DNA from: an uncultured bacterium
Lineage (GTDB): Bacteria; Patescibacteriota; Minisyncoccia; Minisyncoccales; UBA5738
NCBI GenBank assembly: GCA_903847095.1
Contig: CAINCQ010000039.1
Location: forward strand, 1 to 58,678
Direction of reading: 5' to 3'
DNA: 58,678 nucleotides
The notes under the pieces are model-generated. The model worked only from the letters and a program-made list of their open reading frames with translations. It did no database searches and had not been told where the DNA came from. Every line of letters starts with the position of its first letter. Position 1 is the stretch's first letter. This document shows positions 27,399-37,196 of this stretch, in pieces. Position numbers and translations under genes: made by a program.

Positions 27399-28273
27399 TA
27401 ATCCAGTTTCAAATTTTTCAAGTAATCCTTGATCTCTTTGGAGAAATCAGGATGATTGAGGGCGAACTCGATCACGGTTTTTAAATATTCGGTTTTATTG
27501 CCCGTATCGTAATATTTTCCGTTCTGGATCTCGCAGCCGTAGACCGGATAGCCGGTTTTGATTAATTCGTTGATCGCGTCAACCAGCCAGACCTCGCCGT
27601 TGCGCGGTTTCAGATTCTCGATTATGCCGAAAATATCGGGCGGTAAAATGTAGGCGCCGTGCGTGGCCAGATTTGAAGGTGCTTCTTCGGGAAGCGGTTT
27701 TTCCACGATTTTTTTGATCCGGAAAATTCCTTTTTCGACTTGTTCCATGTCGGCGATGCCGTAGCGCGACACGTCATCCTTGGATTCGATCCTGACCGCC
27801 GAAATCACCGCGCCGCGATATTTTTTATAAACCTCCATGATCTGCGCCAACCGCGGCGGTTTGGCCATAATGAACTCATCTCCCCACATTACCGCGAAAT
27901 CTTCATTTCCGATCGCCGGTTTGGCGGCTAAGACGGGCATGGCATTACCGTAGTGTTCGCTTTTTTGCCTGATGTAAATGAAATTGGCCAACTGGGCTAT
28001 TTTTTTGATCAGCAGGAGCTCTTTTTCTTTTCCTTGGCTTTCAAGGTGTTTTTCCAGCTCGAACTGACGGTCGAAATGGTCTTCAATGGCGCGTTTCTGC
28101 CATCCGGTGATCATGACGACGTCCTGGATTCCCGAGGCCACCGCTTCTTCCACGACGTATTGGATTATCGGCTTATCGATGATCGGAAGCATTTCCTTGG
28201 GCATCGCTTTGGTCGCCGGAAGGAATCTGGTTCCCCAGCCAGCTGCCGGGATCACTACTTTTCGTATATCCAT
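27398..28273 (-). CDS. galU: UTP--glucose-1-phosphate uridylyltransferase
   Basis: 291 residues, full length. The nucleotide-binding start KVVIPAAGWGTRFLPATKAMPKEMLPI, the KPIIQYVVEEAVASGI helix, the MWGDEF metal site (GalU proteins usually have LPDDL or similar), and VEKPLPEEAPSNLATHGAYIL are characteristic. It makes UDP-glucose for surface glycans and works with the phosphohexomutase at 22064. A hairpin element occupies its leader (28286-28408). Confidence 0.93.
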   Translation of the reverse strand: MDIRKVVIPAAGWGTRFLPATKAMPKEMLPIIDKPIIQYVVEEAVASGIQDVVMITGWQKRAIEDHFDRQFELEKHLESQGKEKELLLIKKIAQLANFIYIRQKSEHYGNAMPVLAAKPAIGNEDFAVMWGDEFIMAKPPRLAQIMEVYKKYRGAVISAVRIESKDDVSRYGIADMEQVEKGIFRIKKIVEKPLPEEAPSNLATHGAYILPPDIFGIIENLKPRNGEVWLVDAINELIKTGYPVYGCEIQNGKYYDTGNKTEYLKTVIEFALNHPDFSKEIKDYLKNLKLD

Positions 28274-28285
28274 AATTTGTATTTA

Positions 28286-28408
28286 ATAGACCTGCCGTTT
28301 AAATATCTTCTACCGCAACTTTCATAACTTACGCGGCAACGTTGCTAGAAAAAAAGCTACGTTAGTCGCGGGGAATCCCGCTACGCAAATATTTAAGTGG
28401 CATGTCCA
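28286..28408 (+). repeat. MITE-like hairpin element, copy 2 (diverged)
   Basis: About 123 bp, with imperfect ends matching copies 1 and 3 (AATAGACCTGCCGTTTAAATAT on the left; AAATATTTAAGTGGCATGTC on the right). The interior differs. It lies directly upstream of galU, in the opposite orientation relative to the gene from the other two copies. Confidence 0.7.
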
Positions 28409-28410
28409 AT

Positions 28411-28669
28411 GTTTGTTTAAAACAGAAACGACAATTTCCGTTTTAAGGACGATTTTAATTAAATCGTCTGACGCAATTTGAGGAATTGTAGCGGGCGGTC
28501 GAACCTCGCCGATGTCGTTAAGCTTTGGCGATCAGGTTCTTGGCTGCAAAAGATTGCCTTGATACTAACATAATACTTGATTTTTGCAAGCGGCGTGATA
28601 ATCGTTTTTACAATCGTATTCCAGGCTGGCACGTTTTTTGGGTCCGGTGCAAGGCTTGGCCGCGGAACA
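28411..28669 (+). other. Non-coding stretch upstream of galU / downstream of the SIS-like gene
   Basis: No credible gene. It holds one perfect hairpin, ACGATTTTAATTAAATCGT (near 28450-28468), without a T-run. The minus-strand frame here overlaps the SIS-like gene and looks like chance. Confidence 0.4.
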
Positions 28670-29533
28670 TTACCAGACTTTGTTGAATTCCCAGCCCTGT
28701 TTTTTGGCATTTTCGAAATAATTTTGCAATATATTTTCCGAATCGCGGTCGGTTTGGTTTTTGCCGATGATATAGTGAAGGCAAAGCAATAATCCCAAAT
28801 AAGAATCAATGTTCAGTTCGTAAGAATCACCCGGTCCGTCATATTTGCAATTCAGGCAGAATATTAAGCGGTCAGGGTTAGGCTGGATCAGCATGCCGTG
28901 CACCGCGTTGGAATAGCCGCAACCGTTGGCGCCTATACCAGCCAGTGTTTCGGCGACTTTTCTGGTTGCCATGCGGCCGAGGGGTTCGTATTTATCCTGG
29001 ACCATGAAGAAAATAAACTTATATTTTCTTAGGTCGGGTATCTCTAAATTCTTGATTTTCTCTTGTATCTGACCCAGATCTTCCCTTAAGAGCCAATAGA
29101 TCATCGCCGCGTAAGTACTGATGTTGTAGGTTGGCGGTTCGAGGTTGGCGCCAAAGACAAAAATGTCCGACGCCTTTAGAAATTTTCCCGCCGGCGGTTC
29201 CGGATTATTCGTCAACAGCTTAGGCTGCCAATTTTTTTTGGTTAACCATTCGGCCATTTTAAGCCCGTCTTTTCCGCCGGAAGCGTTTACGATATAAATA
29301 TCGGAATCGCGCGCCGGCTCGTTTTCGAAAAAAATTTGATAATTGGAAACATTCAAGGCGCATCCGGAAAGATATTGCGCGAAAATCTTGCCGGTATTGG
29401 CGGCGTCGCCGCTTCCCAAAAAGATATTGCGGCCGCTTTTCGGGATTATTAGATCCGGAAATTTCCAGCCGGGTAAATTTTCCAGCGTCTTGAGCGCGTA
29501 ATAATCCAATTTTTCGATTTTATCCGTTGCCAT
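28670..29533 (-). CDS. SIS-domain-like (phospho)sugar-binding protein
   Basis: 287 residues from the ATG at 29533. NIFLGSGDAANTGKIFAQYLSG resembles the glycine-rich sugar-phosphate loop of SIS domains. DIYIVNASGGKDGLKMAEWLTKKNWQPKLLTNN fits the second strand and loop, where SIS proteins have S-x-S-G-x-T; ASGGKDG is a variant. A Cys pair (CLNCKY) occurs late. The match is to fold rather than to a named enzyme; sugar isomerase or a regulator are both possible. Single gene between repeats, probably the last of a minus-strand group. Confidence 0.5.
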   Translation of the reverse strand: MATDKIEKLDYYALKTLENLPGWKFPDLIIPKSGRNIFLGSGDAANTGKIFAQYLSGCALNVSNYQIFFENEPARDSDIYIVNASGGKDGLKMAEWLTKKNWQPKLLTNNPEPPAGKFLKASDIFVFGANLEPPTYNISTYAAMIYWLLREDLGQIQEKIKNLEIPDLRKYKFIFFMVQDKYEPLGRMATRKVAETLAGIGANGCGYSNAVHGMLIQPNPDRLIFCLNCKYDGPGDSYELNIDSYLGLLLCLHYIIGKNQTDRDSENILQNYFENAKKQGWEFNKVW

Positions 29534-29603
29534 GAAAATCAAAAGTAATTTTTTATTGTTCTACGGGTAAGCCCCGGGAGCATAAAATGTAGCCAGAGGC
29601 TAC

Positions 29604-29624
29604 CTTCCCGCATCCTGCGGGAAG
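29604..29624 (+). repeat. CCCGCATCCTGCGGG palindrome, copy 1
   Basis: CTTCCCGCATCCTGCGGGAA and one further G; perfect stem in an intergenic repeat cluster. Confidence 0.7.
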
Positions 29625-29642
29625 AAATGAGGAGGACTTCCG

Positions 29643-29659
29643 CCCCGCAGGATGCGGGG
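29643..29659 (+). repeat. CCCCGCAGGATGCGGGG palindrome, copy 2
   Basis: Inverse of copy 1, nineteen bases away, so the two can pair with each other. It is followed by AGGATACTTCCTCTGGCC, which recurs near copy 3. Confidence 0.7.
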
Positions 29660-29732
29660 GAGGATACTTCCTCTGGCCGACAGGCGTGGTTTAAGGCTAC
29701 GTCGTTCGAAAAGCTTTTGGAAAATCAATATT

Positions 29733-31700
29733 TTATTTCCAGACCCGTTTTTCTTTTAAATACCAATTTTGGATGCTGGTAAAACGCTTCGAGGGATCAA
29801 CGAGGATCCCGGTGCCGATTCCTTTTACTCCCGATGTCATATAGTTGTAATTTTGGTTATACAAGAATACCGCGGGAGAATCTTTGATGAGCAGGTCCTG
29901 GAAAGCTTCGAGCTTTTTGGCCCGTTCCGTTCCGTCGGTCGTTTCGCGAATCTCTTTTAAAAGTTTATCACAATCGCTGTTTTCGTACAAAGACAGGTTC
30001 AATCCCGGATCGACGACTTGGGTCGAATGCCAGAAGGGGTAGGGATCGGGGATCGAACCCAAAACTTCCCCGAACAAAAGGATCTGGTAGTTCCGGGGCT
30101 TGATTACATCCCGCTCCAAAGTGGAAATGTCATAACTTTGGACCTCGATTTTGACGCCAATCTTTTCCCATTGCGCTTTCAGGGAATTCGCGACACTCAT
30201 CAGAACAGGTTGATTTACCGTGGCGATCGTGAATTGGAGCGGGGTATTTTCTTCGCCGGAGGGGAAACAGACGGCGTTAAGTTTGATCCGCGTCGTTTTG
30301 AGCGCTTCCCCGGTCGGTAGGGTCAGGTTGGCCGGGTCCAGGATCTCGGATCGGTATTTTTCTTGGAATTTGGAAACGGCTTCTTTGGTCTGCGGTCCGT
30401 AGGTTCCGCTTGCTTCAAGGTCGGGTGCCACTTCTTTCTGTAGGCATTTTTGCAACTCCTTGATATCGGCAGTGGCCGTACTTCCCGCTTTCAGGTCCTT
30501 ATTGAATTGGAATGCCGGTTGTTTTTCCACGACTTTGACCCGCATACCGTCGTTTCCGGTTTTGTAGCCGGCATTGTCGAGTAATTCTTGGGCCTTGGCC
30601 GGGTCATAATTATAAACCGATTGAGGGTTTTGGTAATTAAACAGGAAGGGCAGGATTGGCGAATCCACGATCGTTCCCTTGCCATTCAAGTTTTTTTGCA
30701 GGATCTCGTTCTTGTCGGTGGCGTAATTCAGGGCCTGCCTGACAGCCGCTTCGCCCAAAGTTTTGGCGGTTTGGCTGTTGAGGAAAGCGGCGAAATAGCG
30801 CGGAAACAAGAAAACATTGGCCACGGATCCCTTGTAGCGGACGTCAGCGGTTGTTTCGTCCGCTAAATTCGGGGAGAATCCCTGGATAACGCCTCTCTTG
30901 AACGCGGCGACCAAGCTGTCGTAATCGTTAAAAAACATGAACGTGAATTGTTGCAAGTAAGGCTTTTTCGAATAATATCCGGGGTTCTTTACCAAGTCTA
31001 TGGAGGTTATTTCTCCGTCCTTGGTTTTGTTAACGCTTTTCATCATGAACGGACCCGATCCCACCGGGTCGAGATTGAAAGGCGAGAGCGCGAAATTGTC
31101 GGCCGAAACATTCTCCCAGAGATGCCGGGGAATGATTTTTAAAGTGCAGTTTTCCAGAAAAGAAGAGTAAGGATTTTTCAATGTCAGGCGCAAGCTCGTA
31201 TCGGATATTTTTTCCGCCGATACGCCCAGCCATCTTGCGCGCAGCGGGCTTTTGTAAGCCGGATCGGAAATCGTCTTGATGGTATAGATCACGTCGTCGG
31301 CCGTGATTTTTTGGCCATCGGACCAATAAATATTGTCTTTTAAAATAAATTCGTAGTTTTTTCCGTCATCGGTGATCTTATAATCCGAAGCGAGGTCGGA
31401 CACTATCCGTCCTTTTTCGTCGTATTTCATGAGGCCGGAATATAAAAGTTCAACAATATCGCGGTCGATATCGTATGATTCGGAAAATACCGGATTCAAA
31501 AACCGCGGAGAGCCGATCTCCCCTTCGGTAAAAATGCCTTTTTCGTCCGGCATGGCAACAGTATTGTTAAGGTATAAATGGGTCGTAAGAACCGAAAAAG
31601 AGCCGATGGCGCCGATAGCGAGAGCAAGCAGGACCGCTTTTTCCTTTCGGGTGAGAATTTTAAAAAGTTGCTTCCACTGCGGGAAAGTTGGAAATGTCAT
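29733..31700 (-). CDS. Peptide-type ABC transporter solute-binding protein with inserted peptidoglycan-binding domain
   Basis: 655 residues. A membrane anchor at ~20-42 precedes a family 5 solute-binding fold (RFLNPVFSESYDIDRDIVELLYSGLMKYDEKG, YEFILKDNIYWSDGQKITADDVIYTIK, PVGSGPFMMKSVN, AVRQALNYATDKNEIL, YDPAKAQELLDNAGY). Between residues ~395 and ~470 the fold is interrupted by a peptidoglycan_binding_1-like module (IKELQKCLQKEV...SGTYGPQTKEAVSKFQEKY), after which domain II resumes (LQFTIATVNQPVLMSVANSLKAQWEKIGVKIEVQSYD). The protein is probably tethered outside the membrane and bound to the wall. No permease or ATPase genes are in the window. Confidence 0.85.
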   Translation of the reverse strand: MTFPTFPQWKQLFKILTRKEKAVLLALAIGAIGSFSVLTTHLYLNNTVAMPDEKGIFTEGEIGSPRFLNPVFSESYDIDRDIVELLYSGLMKYDEKGRIVSDLASDYKITDDGKNYEFILKDNIYWSDGQKITADDVIYTIKTISDPAYKSPLRARWLGVSAEKISDTSLRLTLKNPYSSFLENCTLKIIPRHLWENVSADNFALSPFNLDPVGSGPFMMKSVNKTKDGEITSIDLVKNPGYYSKKPYLQQFTFMFFNDYDSLVAAFKRGVIQGFSPNLADETTADVRYKGSVANVFLFPRYFAAFLNSQTAKTLGEAAVRQALNYATDKNEILQKNLNGKGTIVDSPILPFLFNYQNPQSVYNYDPAKAQELLDNAGYKTGNDGMRVKVVEKQPAFQFNKDLKAGSTATADIKELQKCLQKEVAPDLEASGTYGPQTKEAVSKFQEKYRSEILDPANLTLPTGEALKTTRIKLNAVCFPSGEENTPLQFTIATVNQPVLMSVANSLKAQWEKIGVKIEVQSYDISTLERDVIKPRNYQILLFGEVLGSIPDPYPFWHSTQVVDPGLNLSLYENSDCDKLLKEIRETTDGTERAKKLEAFQDLLIKDSPAVFLYNQNYNYMTSGVKGIGTGILVDPSKRFTSIQNWYLKEKRVWK

Positions 31701-31768
31701 TAGTTGGTTGGCGATATACCCCGTACGCCGTGCGTCGGGGTTTTAAGTCAAGAGGATACTTTCTTTGG

Positions 31769-31785
31769 CCCCGCAGGATGCGGGG
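31769..31785 (+). repeat. CCCCGCAGGATGCGGGG palindrome, copy 3
   Basis: Same 17-mer as at 29643, preceded by AGGATACTTTCTTTGGCC, a near match to the sequence following copy 2. A related hairpin (CCCCGTACG...CGTCGGGG) lies at about 31720-31741. Confidence 0.7.
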
Positions 31786-31812
31786 AACAACATTCGGAAA
31801 ATATATAATTGA

Positions 31813-32034
31813 TTACTGCCAAACCAGATTCATCACGGCCAAGGCCAAGAATAATCCGGCTACCGCGATCGTTGCCCAAAATATTTTCTTTTGGATACCG
31901 CGCTGGGAGGTATAAGAACTGCTTTGGTCCTGTCCGAAGGCCGAGCCTAAAGCGGTGCCTCTTTGTTGGAGGAGAATGAGGATCATTAGAATCACAGAGA
32001 CTACGATTTGAGCAATGGCGATATTATTATCCAT
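31813..32034 (-). CDS. secG: Preprotein translocase subunit SecG
   Basis: 73 residues from the ATG at 32034 (MDNNIAIAQIVVSVILMILILLQQRG). Two membrane helices are joined by a Gly/Ser-rich loop (GTALGSAFGQDQSSSYTSQRGIQKKIFW), the classic SecG layout with the LLQ-x-RG motif. It aids SecYE-SecA protein export. It overlaps the end of the holin-like gene by 34 bp. Confidence 0.92.
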   Translation of the reverse strand: MDNNIAIAQIVVSVILMILILLQQRGTALGSAFGQDQSSSYTSQRGIQKKIFWATIAVAGLFLALAVMNLVWQ

Positions 32035-32360
32035 AAAATTGCGTTTGTGATGTAAACAATGATCGTTGCCAGGAATAAGGCCATCAGGCCTTGAATATGG
32101 AATCCGGGCGTGGCCGCTTGGGTGATCCACACCATGGCCATATCTATTACTAGACCAAACAAATTTAAAGTCAAGAGACGGAGGGGGAAGGTGATGATTT
32201 TCAATAACGGGTCCAGAAAAGAGATGAGGGCTGCCAAGAATAAGCCAGCGAGAAAAAGGGAGTTTACGCTGCCTTCGATCTGGACGTCATTGATGTACCG
32301 CGCCGCCAAAGCGATACCCAGCGCGCAGCCTAGGATCCTGACTATGAATCTTTTTAACAT
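32001..32360 (-). CDS. Phage holin family 4-like small membrane protein
   Basis: 119 residues and four hydrophobic helices. ARYINDVQIEG...ALISFLDPLLKIITFPLRLLTLNLFGLVIDMAMVWI matches the PF04020-type 'phage holin family' proteins common in bacterial chromosomes. These are not known to be lysis proteins when chromosomal; the role is unclear. First of a two-gene overlapping unit with secG. Confidence 0.8.
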   Translation of the reverse strand: MLKRFIVRILGCALGIALAARYINDVQIEGSVNSLFLAGLFLAALISFLDPLLKIITFPLRLLTLNLFGLVIDMAMVWITQAATPGFHIQGLMALFLATIIVYITNAILWIIISPLLKS

Positions 32361-32567
32361 GGGTTTTTGGCCTGTTAAAAAACCGGATTAGATTTTTCCT
32401 TTTGACGAAACTAAAATCCATTTTACCAGAAAAGACGATTTTGGCAACTTTTGAACTCCGTCAAAAAAGCGCGATGACCATATAAGTTGCCGGAAAGCCG
32501 CTATTTACAAATCAAGGATTTTGGTTGAACATAGGTTATCTGCACTTTAACAAGCAGGAGGATGGCA

Positions 32568-33353
32568 ATGAAATTGAACATAAATCCGGTTAGAAAGCGG
32601 GGAATCCCGTTGACGAAAGCCGAATTCATAAGCGGGGATTTTCTGGTTTGCGGAAAAATACCCGAAAAAATCAAAGCCTTGATCATTGATGTCGACGGCA
32701 CCCTTTTTGAGCTGGATGCCCCGTTCTTTAAAGCCAGGCGGACCGCGCAATTACGCTGGTTGAGCCAAAGGCTGGATCTTTCTTTGCCTGACCTGGAAAG
32801 AGCGGTCACGGCGAAAAGATCTTCGATGTCGGTGAAAGGAAAGCGCGTCGGTTTCAGCGAGATCGTTTATAGCCTTGACCCGACCATTGAGTGCGCGGAA
32901 TGGCAAAAAGTAATGACGCAGTCGGCCTTGATTCACAATTTTAGCTGCCGGCTCCGGCAAAATCCGGATTTGGAAGACGCGATCTCCGACCTTACCGCTG
33001 ACCGTATCGAAGGCGCAAAGATTATCTTCGCCACCAATGCCTCGGCCGGGACCGCGGAGCTTGTCCTTAAAATGCTTTTTGGCGCCCGGCTTTTTAATCA
33101 CGGGATGTTCGGTGTAGTGGGACATGATAAAAAGATCTCCAAGCCCGATCCGGCGTTTTTTACCGAGTTGGTCGCTCCTTGCTTGCGCGCCAAGGGTGTC
33201 GCGTTGAAGCACGCGATTTCCATCGGCGACCGGCTGGGCGATGATTGTCTCGCCGCGGTTTCGGGCGGAGTAGGGGCGGCGATCAATGTGAGCGGGCCAA
33301 AAGAATTGGCCGTGGTTTTGCGCGCGGTGCGCGAATTGAGAAATGGAGCCTGA
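32568..33353 (+). CDS. HAD-superfamily hydrolase
   Basis: 261 residues from the ATG at 32568, six bases after AGGAGG; the ATG at 32562 is too close to that site. HAD motifs: I DVDGTL (D41, D43), II TNAS, III the Lys in KISKPDPAFF, IV GDRLGDD. Hydrolyses a small phosphorylated metabolite; the helical cap (~52-120) does not reveal which. The ~25-residue N-terminal extension is unusual. Single gene with a terminator. Confidence 0.85.
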   Translation: MKLNINPVRKRGIPLTKAEFISGDFLVCGKIPEKIKALIIDVDGTLFELDAPFFKARRTAQLRWLSQRLDLSLPDLERAVTAKRSSMSVKGKRVGFSEIVYSLDPTIECAEWQKVMTQSALIHNFSCRLRQNPDLEDAISDLTADRIEGAKIIFATNASAGTAELVLKMLFGARLFNHGMFGVVGHDKKISKPDPAFFTELVAPCLRAKGVALKHAISIGDRLGDDCLAAVSGGVGAAINVSGPKELAVVLRAVRELRNGA

Positions 33354-33367
33354 CCCGGCTCCTTTTT
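33345..33367 (+). terminator. Terminator after the HAD gene
   Basis: GGAGCC-TGACCC-GGCTCC followed by TTTTT; it overlaps the stop codon. Confidence 0.8.
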
Positions 33368-33458
33368 GTTCGTCGTTTGCTTGACCGGATGGATAAAAAG
33401 ATGAATGATCATCACGGTAATCGATCTTTAATAATATAAGCCAAGGGAGGTAATGGGA

Positions 33459-34352
33459 ATGAGCTTCAGGCTGAAGATCGGAGACGAGATCCGCGAATAC
33501 GGGACGATGAAAGGAAGTAACGAAAGCGATGGAGAAGGAGGTTATAGAGGGCCGGTTCCTTTGTACTGGGAAACGCCTTGCGGTCATTGGGATTACGAAG
33601 ATGGCAATAAATACGAATACGGATGCGAACATCTCGAGTGCGCGCGCGAATGTTCGCGGTACGGTATTCAGCCCTACACTCGGGATCGGCTTTTGGTCTG
33701 GATCCCGGTAACTAAGCCGTTGGCGTTCATCATCCTTTTGTTCGTTCATCCGGCGTTGCCGTTCTTGTTGCTCATCAGCGACTTCATTGCTTGCTTTACG
33801 CTTGGATCTTTGGGAGAAAATCGGATCGAGAAGGAGCTGGACGAATTCAAGAAGAAACATACGGTAGGAGGGGTAAAAGCTGAACAGATAGTCCATCACA
33901 CGGGAAGTAAAAACGACCATTTTATTCCAAAATGCGCGCTCTGGGTTCGTTTGTTGCCCGAGATGATCCGGACGGCCGATATGTTGTTCGTTTTTTACTT
34001 GCTTTTGGCTGTTATTTGTCTCGCGGGCCAGCAATATCCTCAAAATATAAGTTGGGACAAGGTATTTACCAATCTTTTTTTCCCGATGGTTTTCTTTGGT
34101 GTTCTGGCCTTGGCGTTGCGCCGGAGCATCCCTTTTAAATGGTTTTTCGATCCTTATTTGGAAACGGTCGTCGAGCCGGAAAAAAGACCCGGAAAAAGAG
34201 TCGTTCCGGCCTGCGCGCCCGCCGGAAAAAAGTACGGAGAGGAATATTTTACCCTCCATTATCCGCCGCCCGCGGTAAAGAATGGCGGGCAAGGGAAAAC
34301 GAAAAGCGCGTCTAAAGTCGCGGAAACCCCCGATTCGCGGTTTATAAAGTAA
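33459..34352 (+). CDS. Hypothetical membrane protein
   Basis: 297 residues from the ATG at 33459, eight bases after GGGAGG; the ATG at 33453 is too close. The soluble N-terminus has Cys residues (CGHWDYEDGNKYEYGCEHLECARECSRYG) that could form a metal site or disulfides. Membrane helices lie near residues ~85-115 and ~175-225, and the C-terminus is Pro/Lys-rich. No family recognised. Single gene with terminator. Confidence 0.65.
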   Translation: MSFRLKIGDEIREYGTMKGSNESDGEGGYRGPVPLYWETPCGHWDYEDGNKYEYGCEHLECARECSRYGIQPYTRDRLLVWIPVTKPLAFIILLFVHPALPFLLLISDFIACFTLGSLGENRIEKELDEFKKKHTVGGVKAEQIVHHTGSKNDHFIPKCALWVRLLPEMIRTADMLFVFYLLLAVICLAGQQYPQNISWDKVFTNLFFPMVFFGVLALALRRSIPFKWFFDPYLETVVEPEKRPGKRVVPACAPAGKKYGEEYFTLHYPPPAVKNGGQGKTKSASKVAETPDSRFIK

Positions 34353-34357
34353 TTATG

Positions 34358-34382
34358 AAGCCGGCTTAAGCTGGCTTTTTTT
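34358..34382 (+). terminator. Terminator after the 33459 gene
   Basis: AAGCCGGC-TTAA-GCTGGCTT followed by T-run. Confidence 0.8.
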
Positions 34383-34398
34383 GCGGATCGGGTGGCGC

Positions 34399-34427
34399 TT
34401 GACAACGGGTTGGTAAAAAGATAAATA
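34399..34427 (+). promoter_or_regulatory. Promoter of groES-groEL
   Basis: TTGACA, 17-base spacer, TAAATA, eleven bases before the CIRCE operator. Confidence 0.75.
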
Positions 34428-34437
34428 AATAGTGTGA

Positions 34438-34464
34438 TTAGCACTCAAGCGTCGAGATTGCTAA
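34438..34464 (+). promoter_or_regulatory. CIRCE operator (HrcA site)
   Basis: TTAGCACTC, nine-base spacer, GATTGCTAA; one mismatch from the consensus GAGTGCTAA right arm. It overlaps the expected transcription start, so HrcA would repress groESL until heat stress. No hrcA gene is in the window. Confidence 0.9.
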
Positions 34465-34479
34465 ACTGACAAATAACCC

Positions 34480-34673
34480 AATAGACCTACTACTTAAATA
34501 TTTTCTACTGCAAGCTTCAGATTATCCCCGCATTAGCGGTGCCCATAAAAACGGCTGCGCCAAATTCATCACTCGTCGACATACTTAGCTTAAGTATGCC
34601 TCCTCGTTCTTCGTTCGGCTCGCTCAAAATCTGAAACTTTCGCTACGGAAATATTTAAGTAGTAGGTCTAATT
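34480..34673 (+). repeat. MITE-like hairpin element, copy 3
   Basis: 194 bp with 22-bp perfect terminal inverted repeats (34482-34503 and 34649-34670). The inner part from GCGCCAAATTCATCACTCGT onward matches copy 1; an extra GC-rich hairpin (CCGCATTAGCGG) lies near the left end. Located in the groES leader, between the CIRCE operator and the start codon. Confidence 0.85.
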
Positions 34674-34752
34674 TAACAAATCGCGCGGCGTTTTTGTTTT
34701 TGCGAATAAACCTGTTCCCGAAAGCAGGGCGGCACGCGGTATTTAAATAAGC

Positions 34753-35046
34753 ATGAAGATAAAACCATTGGCAGATTACGTGCTTATCGAGTCGATCAAG
34801 GGGGAGGAGAAGACCAAGTCGGGCATCCTTCTTCCCGATAGCGTCGAAAAGGAAAAACCCGAACAGGGAAAGATCGTCGCGGTAGGCCCGGGCCGGAAAA
34901 ACAAGAAAGGGGAACTGATACCCATATCGGTGGAGCCGGGCCAAAAGGTCCTGTTTTCCAAATACGGACCCAACGAGATCAAGATCGACGGTAAGGAGTA
35001 TCTTATCGCCAAGGAAGACGATTTGCTGGCAGTGATCGAAGACTAA
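34753..35046 (+). CDS. groES: Co-chaperonin GroES
   Basis: 97 residues: MKIKPLADYVLIESIKGEEKTKSGILLPDSVEKEKPEQGKIVAVGPG is the standard start with mobile loop, and VLFSKYGPNEIKIDGKEYLIAKEDDLLAVIED the standard end. It caps the GroEL ring for protein folding. Its leader is ~290 bases long because of the inserted hairpin element. It is first in the operon with groEL. Confidence 0.97.
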   Translation: MKIKPLADYVLIESIKGEEKTKSGILLPDSVEKEKPEQGKIVAVGPGRKNKKGELIPISVEPGQKVLFSKYGPNEIKIDGKEYLIAKEDDLLAVIED

Positions 35047-35053
35047 ATAAAAA

Positions 35054-36845
<1,792 letters not shown>

Positions 36846-36862
36846 CCTTGGACAGAAGCGAC

Positions 36863-36890
36863 GCAAAACCCCTTGAATCCAAGGGGTTTT
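36863..36890 (+). terminator. Terminator after groEL
   Basis: CAAAACCCCTTG-AATC-CAAGGGGTTTTG, followed by TTTTG. Confidence 0.85.
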
Positions 36891-36905
36891 GTTTTGTGTT
36901 GCTCC

Positions 36906-36934
36906 TTGACACAAAGAAAGTTATAAGGTATAAT
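36906..36934 (+). promoter_or_regulatory. Perfect consensus promoter for the cysteine-rich pair
   Basis: TTGACA, 17-base spacer, TATAAT: full consensus at both boxes, the strongest promoter in the window. Confidence 0.85.
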
Positions 36935-36961
36935 AAGGAATTAACAAAAAAGAGGGAAAAA

Positions 36962-37057
36962 ATGCCAAAACAAGCAGTAAATGGCCCTGAGATGGGTTGC
37001 CCCGAGCCAGGAAGAAAGTGTGAAGGTTGTAAGTTTCCTTGTGAGGGGGATTCCTGA
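36962..37057 (+). CDS. Tiny cysteine-rich peptide 1
   Basis: 31 residues, MPKQAVNGPEMGCPEPGRK then CEGCKFPCEGDS. Four Cys (13, 20, 23, 27) at spacings suited to a single zinc or copper site. Transcribed from a perfect consensus promoter; AGAGGG lies eight bases before the ATG. Its stop TGA overlaps the ATG of the next gene (ATGA), a sign of translational coupling. No family recognised. Metal storage, a small zinc finger or a secreted peptide are possibilities; nothing decides between them. Confidence 0.6.
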   Translation: MPKQAVNGPEMGCPEPGRKCEGCKFPCEGDS

Positions 37058-37179
37058 TGTGCGGATGCGACGGTAAGAAAGAGAAATCATGTGAATGCGA
37101 AGCCGGAAACGGCGGATGCAAGGATGGGAACTGCCAAGGCAAAAAGGAGGATCAAAAAAGGGTTCTAGAAAAAGAATAG
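37057..37179 (+). CDS. Tiny cysteine-rich, metallothionein-like peptide 2
   Basis: 40 residues: MCGCDGKKEKSCECEAGNGG then CKDGNCQGKKEDQKRVLEKE. Six Cys in CxC, CxC and C-x4-C pairs (positions 2, 4, 12, 14, 21, 26), with a highly charged C-terminus and no aromatic residues after the start. This composition resembles metallothionein-like metal-binding peptides, though no specific family signature is present. It overlaps the upstream peptide gene by one base and is followed by a hairpin terminator, making a two-gene operon. Confidence 0.6.
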   Translation: MCGCDGKKEKSCECEAGNGGCKDGNCQGKKEDQKRVLEKE

Positions 37180-37196
37180 ATTATTTTTTATTATAG

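Noticed and set aside
32001-32360. Prophage lysis module
   Set aside because: The holin-like gene belongs to a family widespread in chromosomes, overlaps secG, and no other phage genes surround it.
32751-34292. 513-codon minus-strand frame
   Set aside because: It lies opposite two genes with ribosome sites, a terminator and, in one, full HAD motifs; composition is that of an antisense frame.
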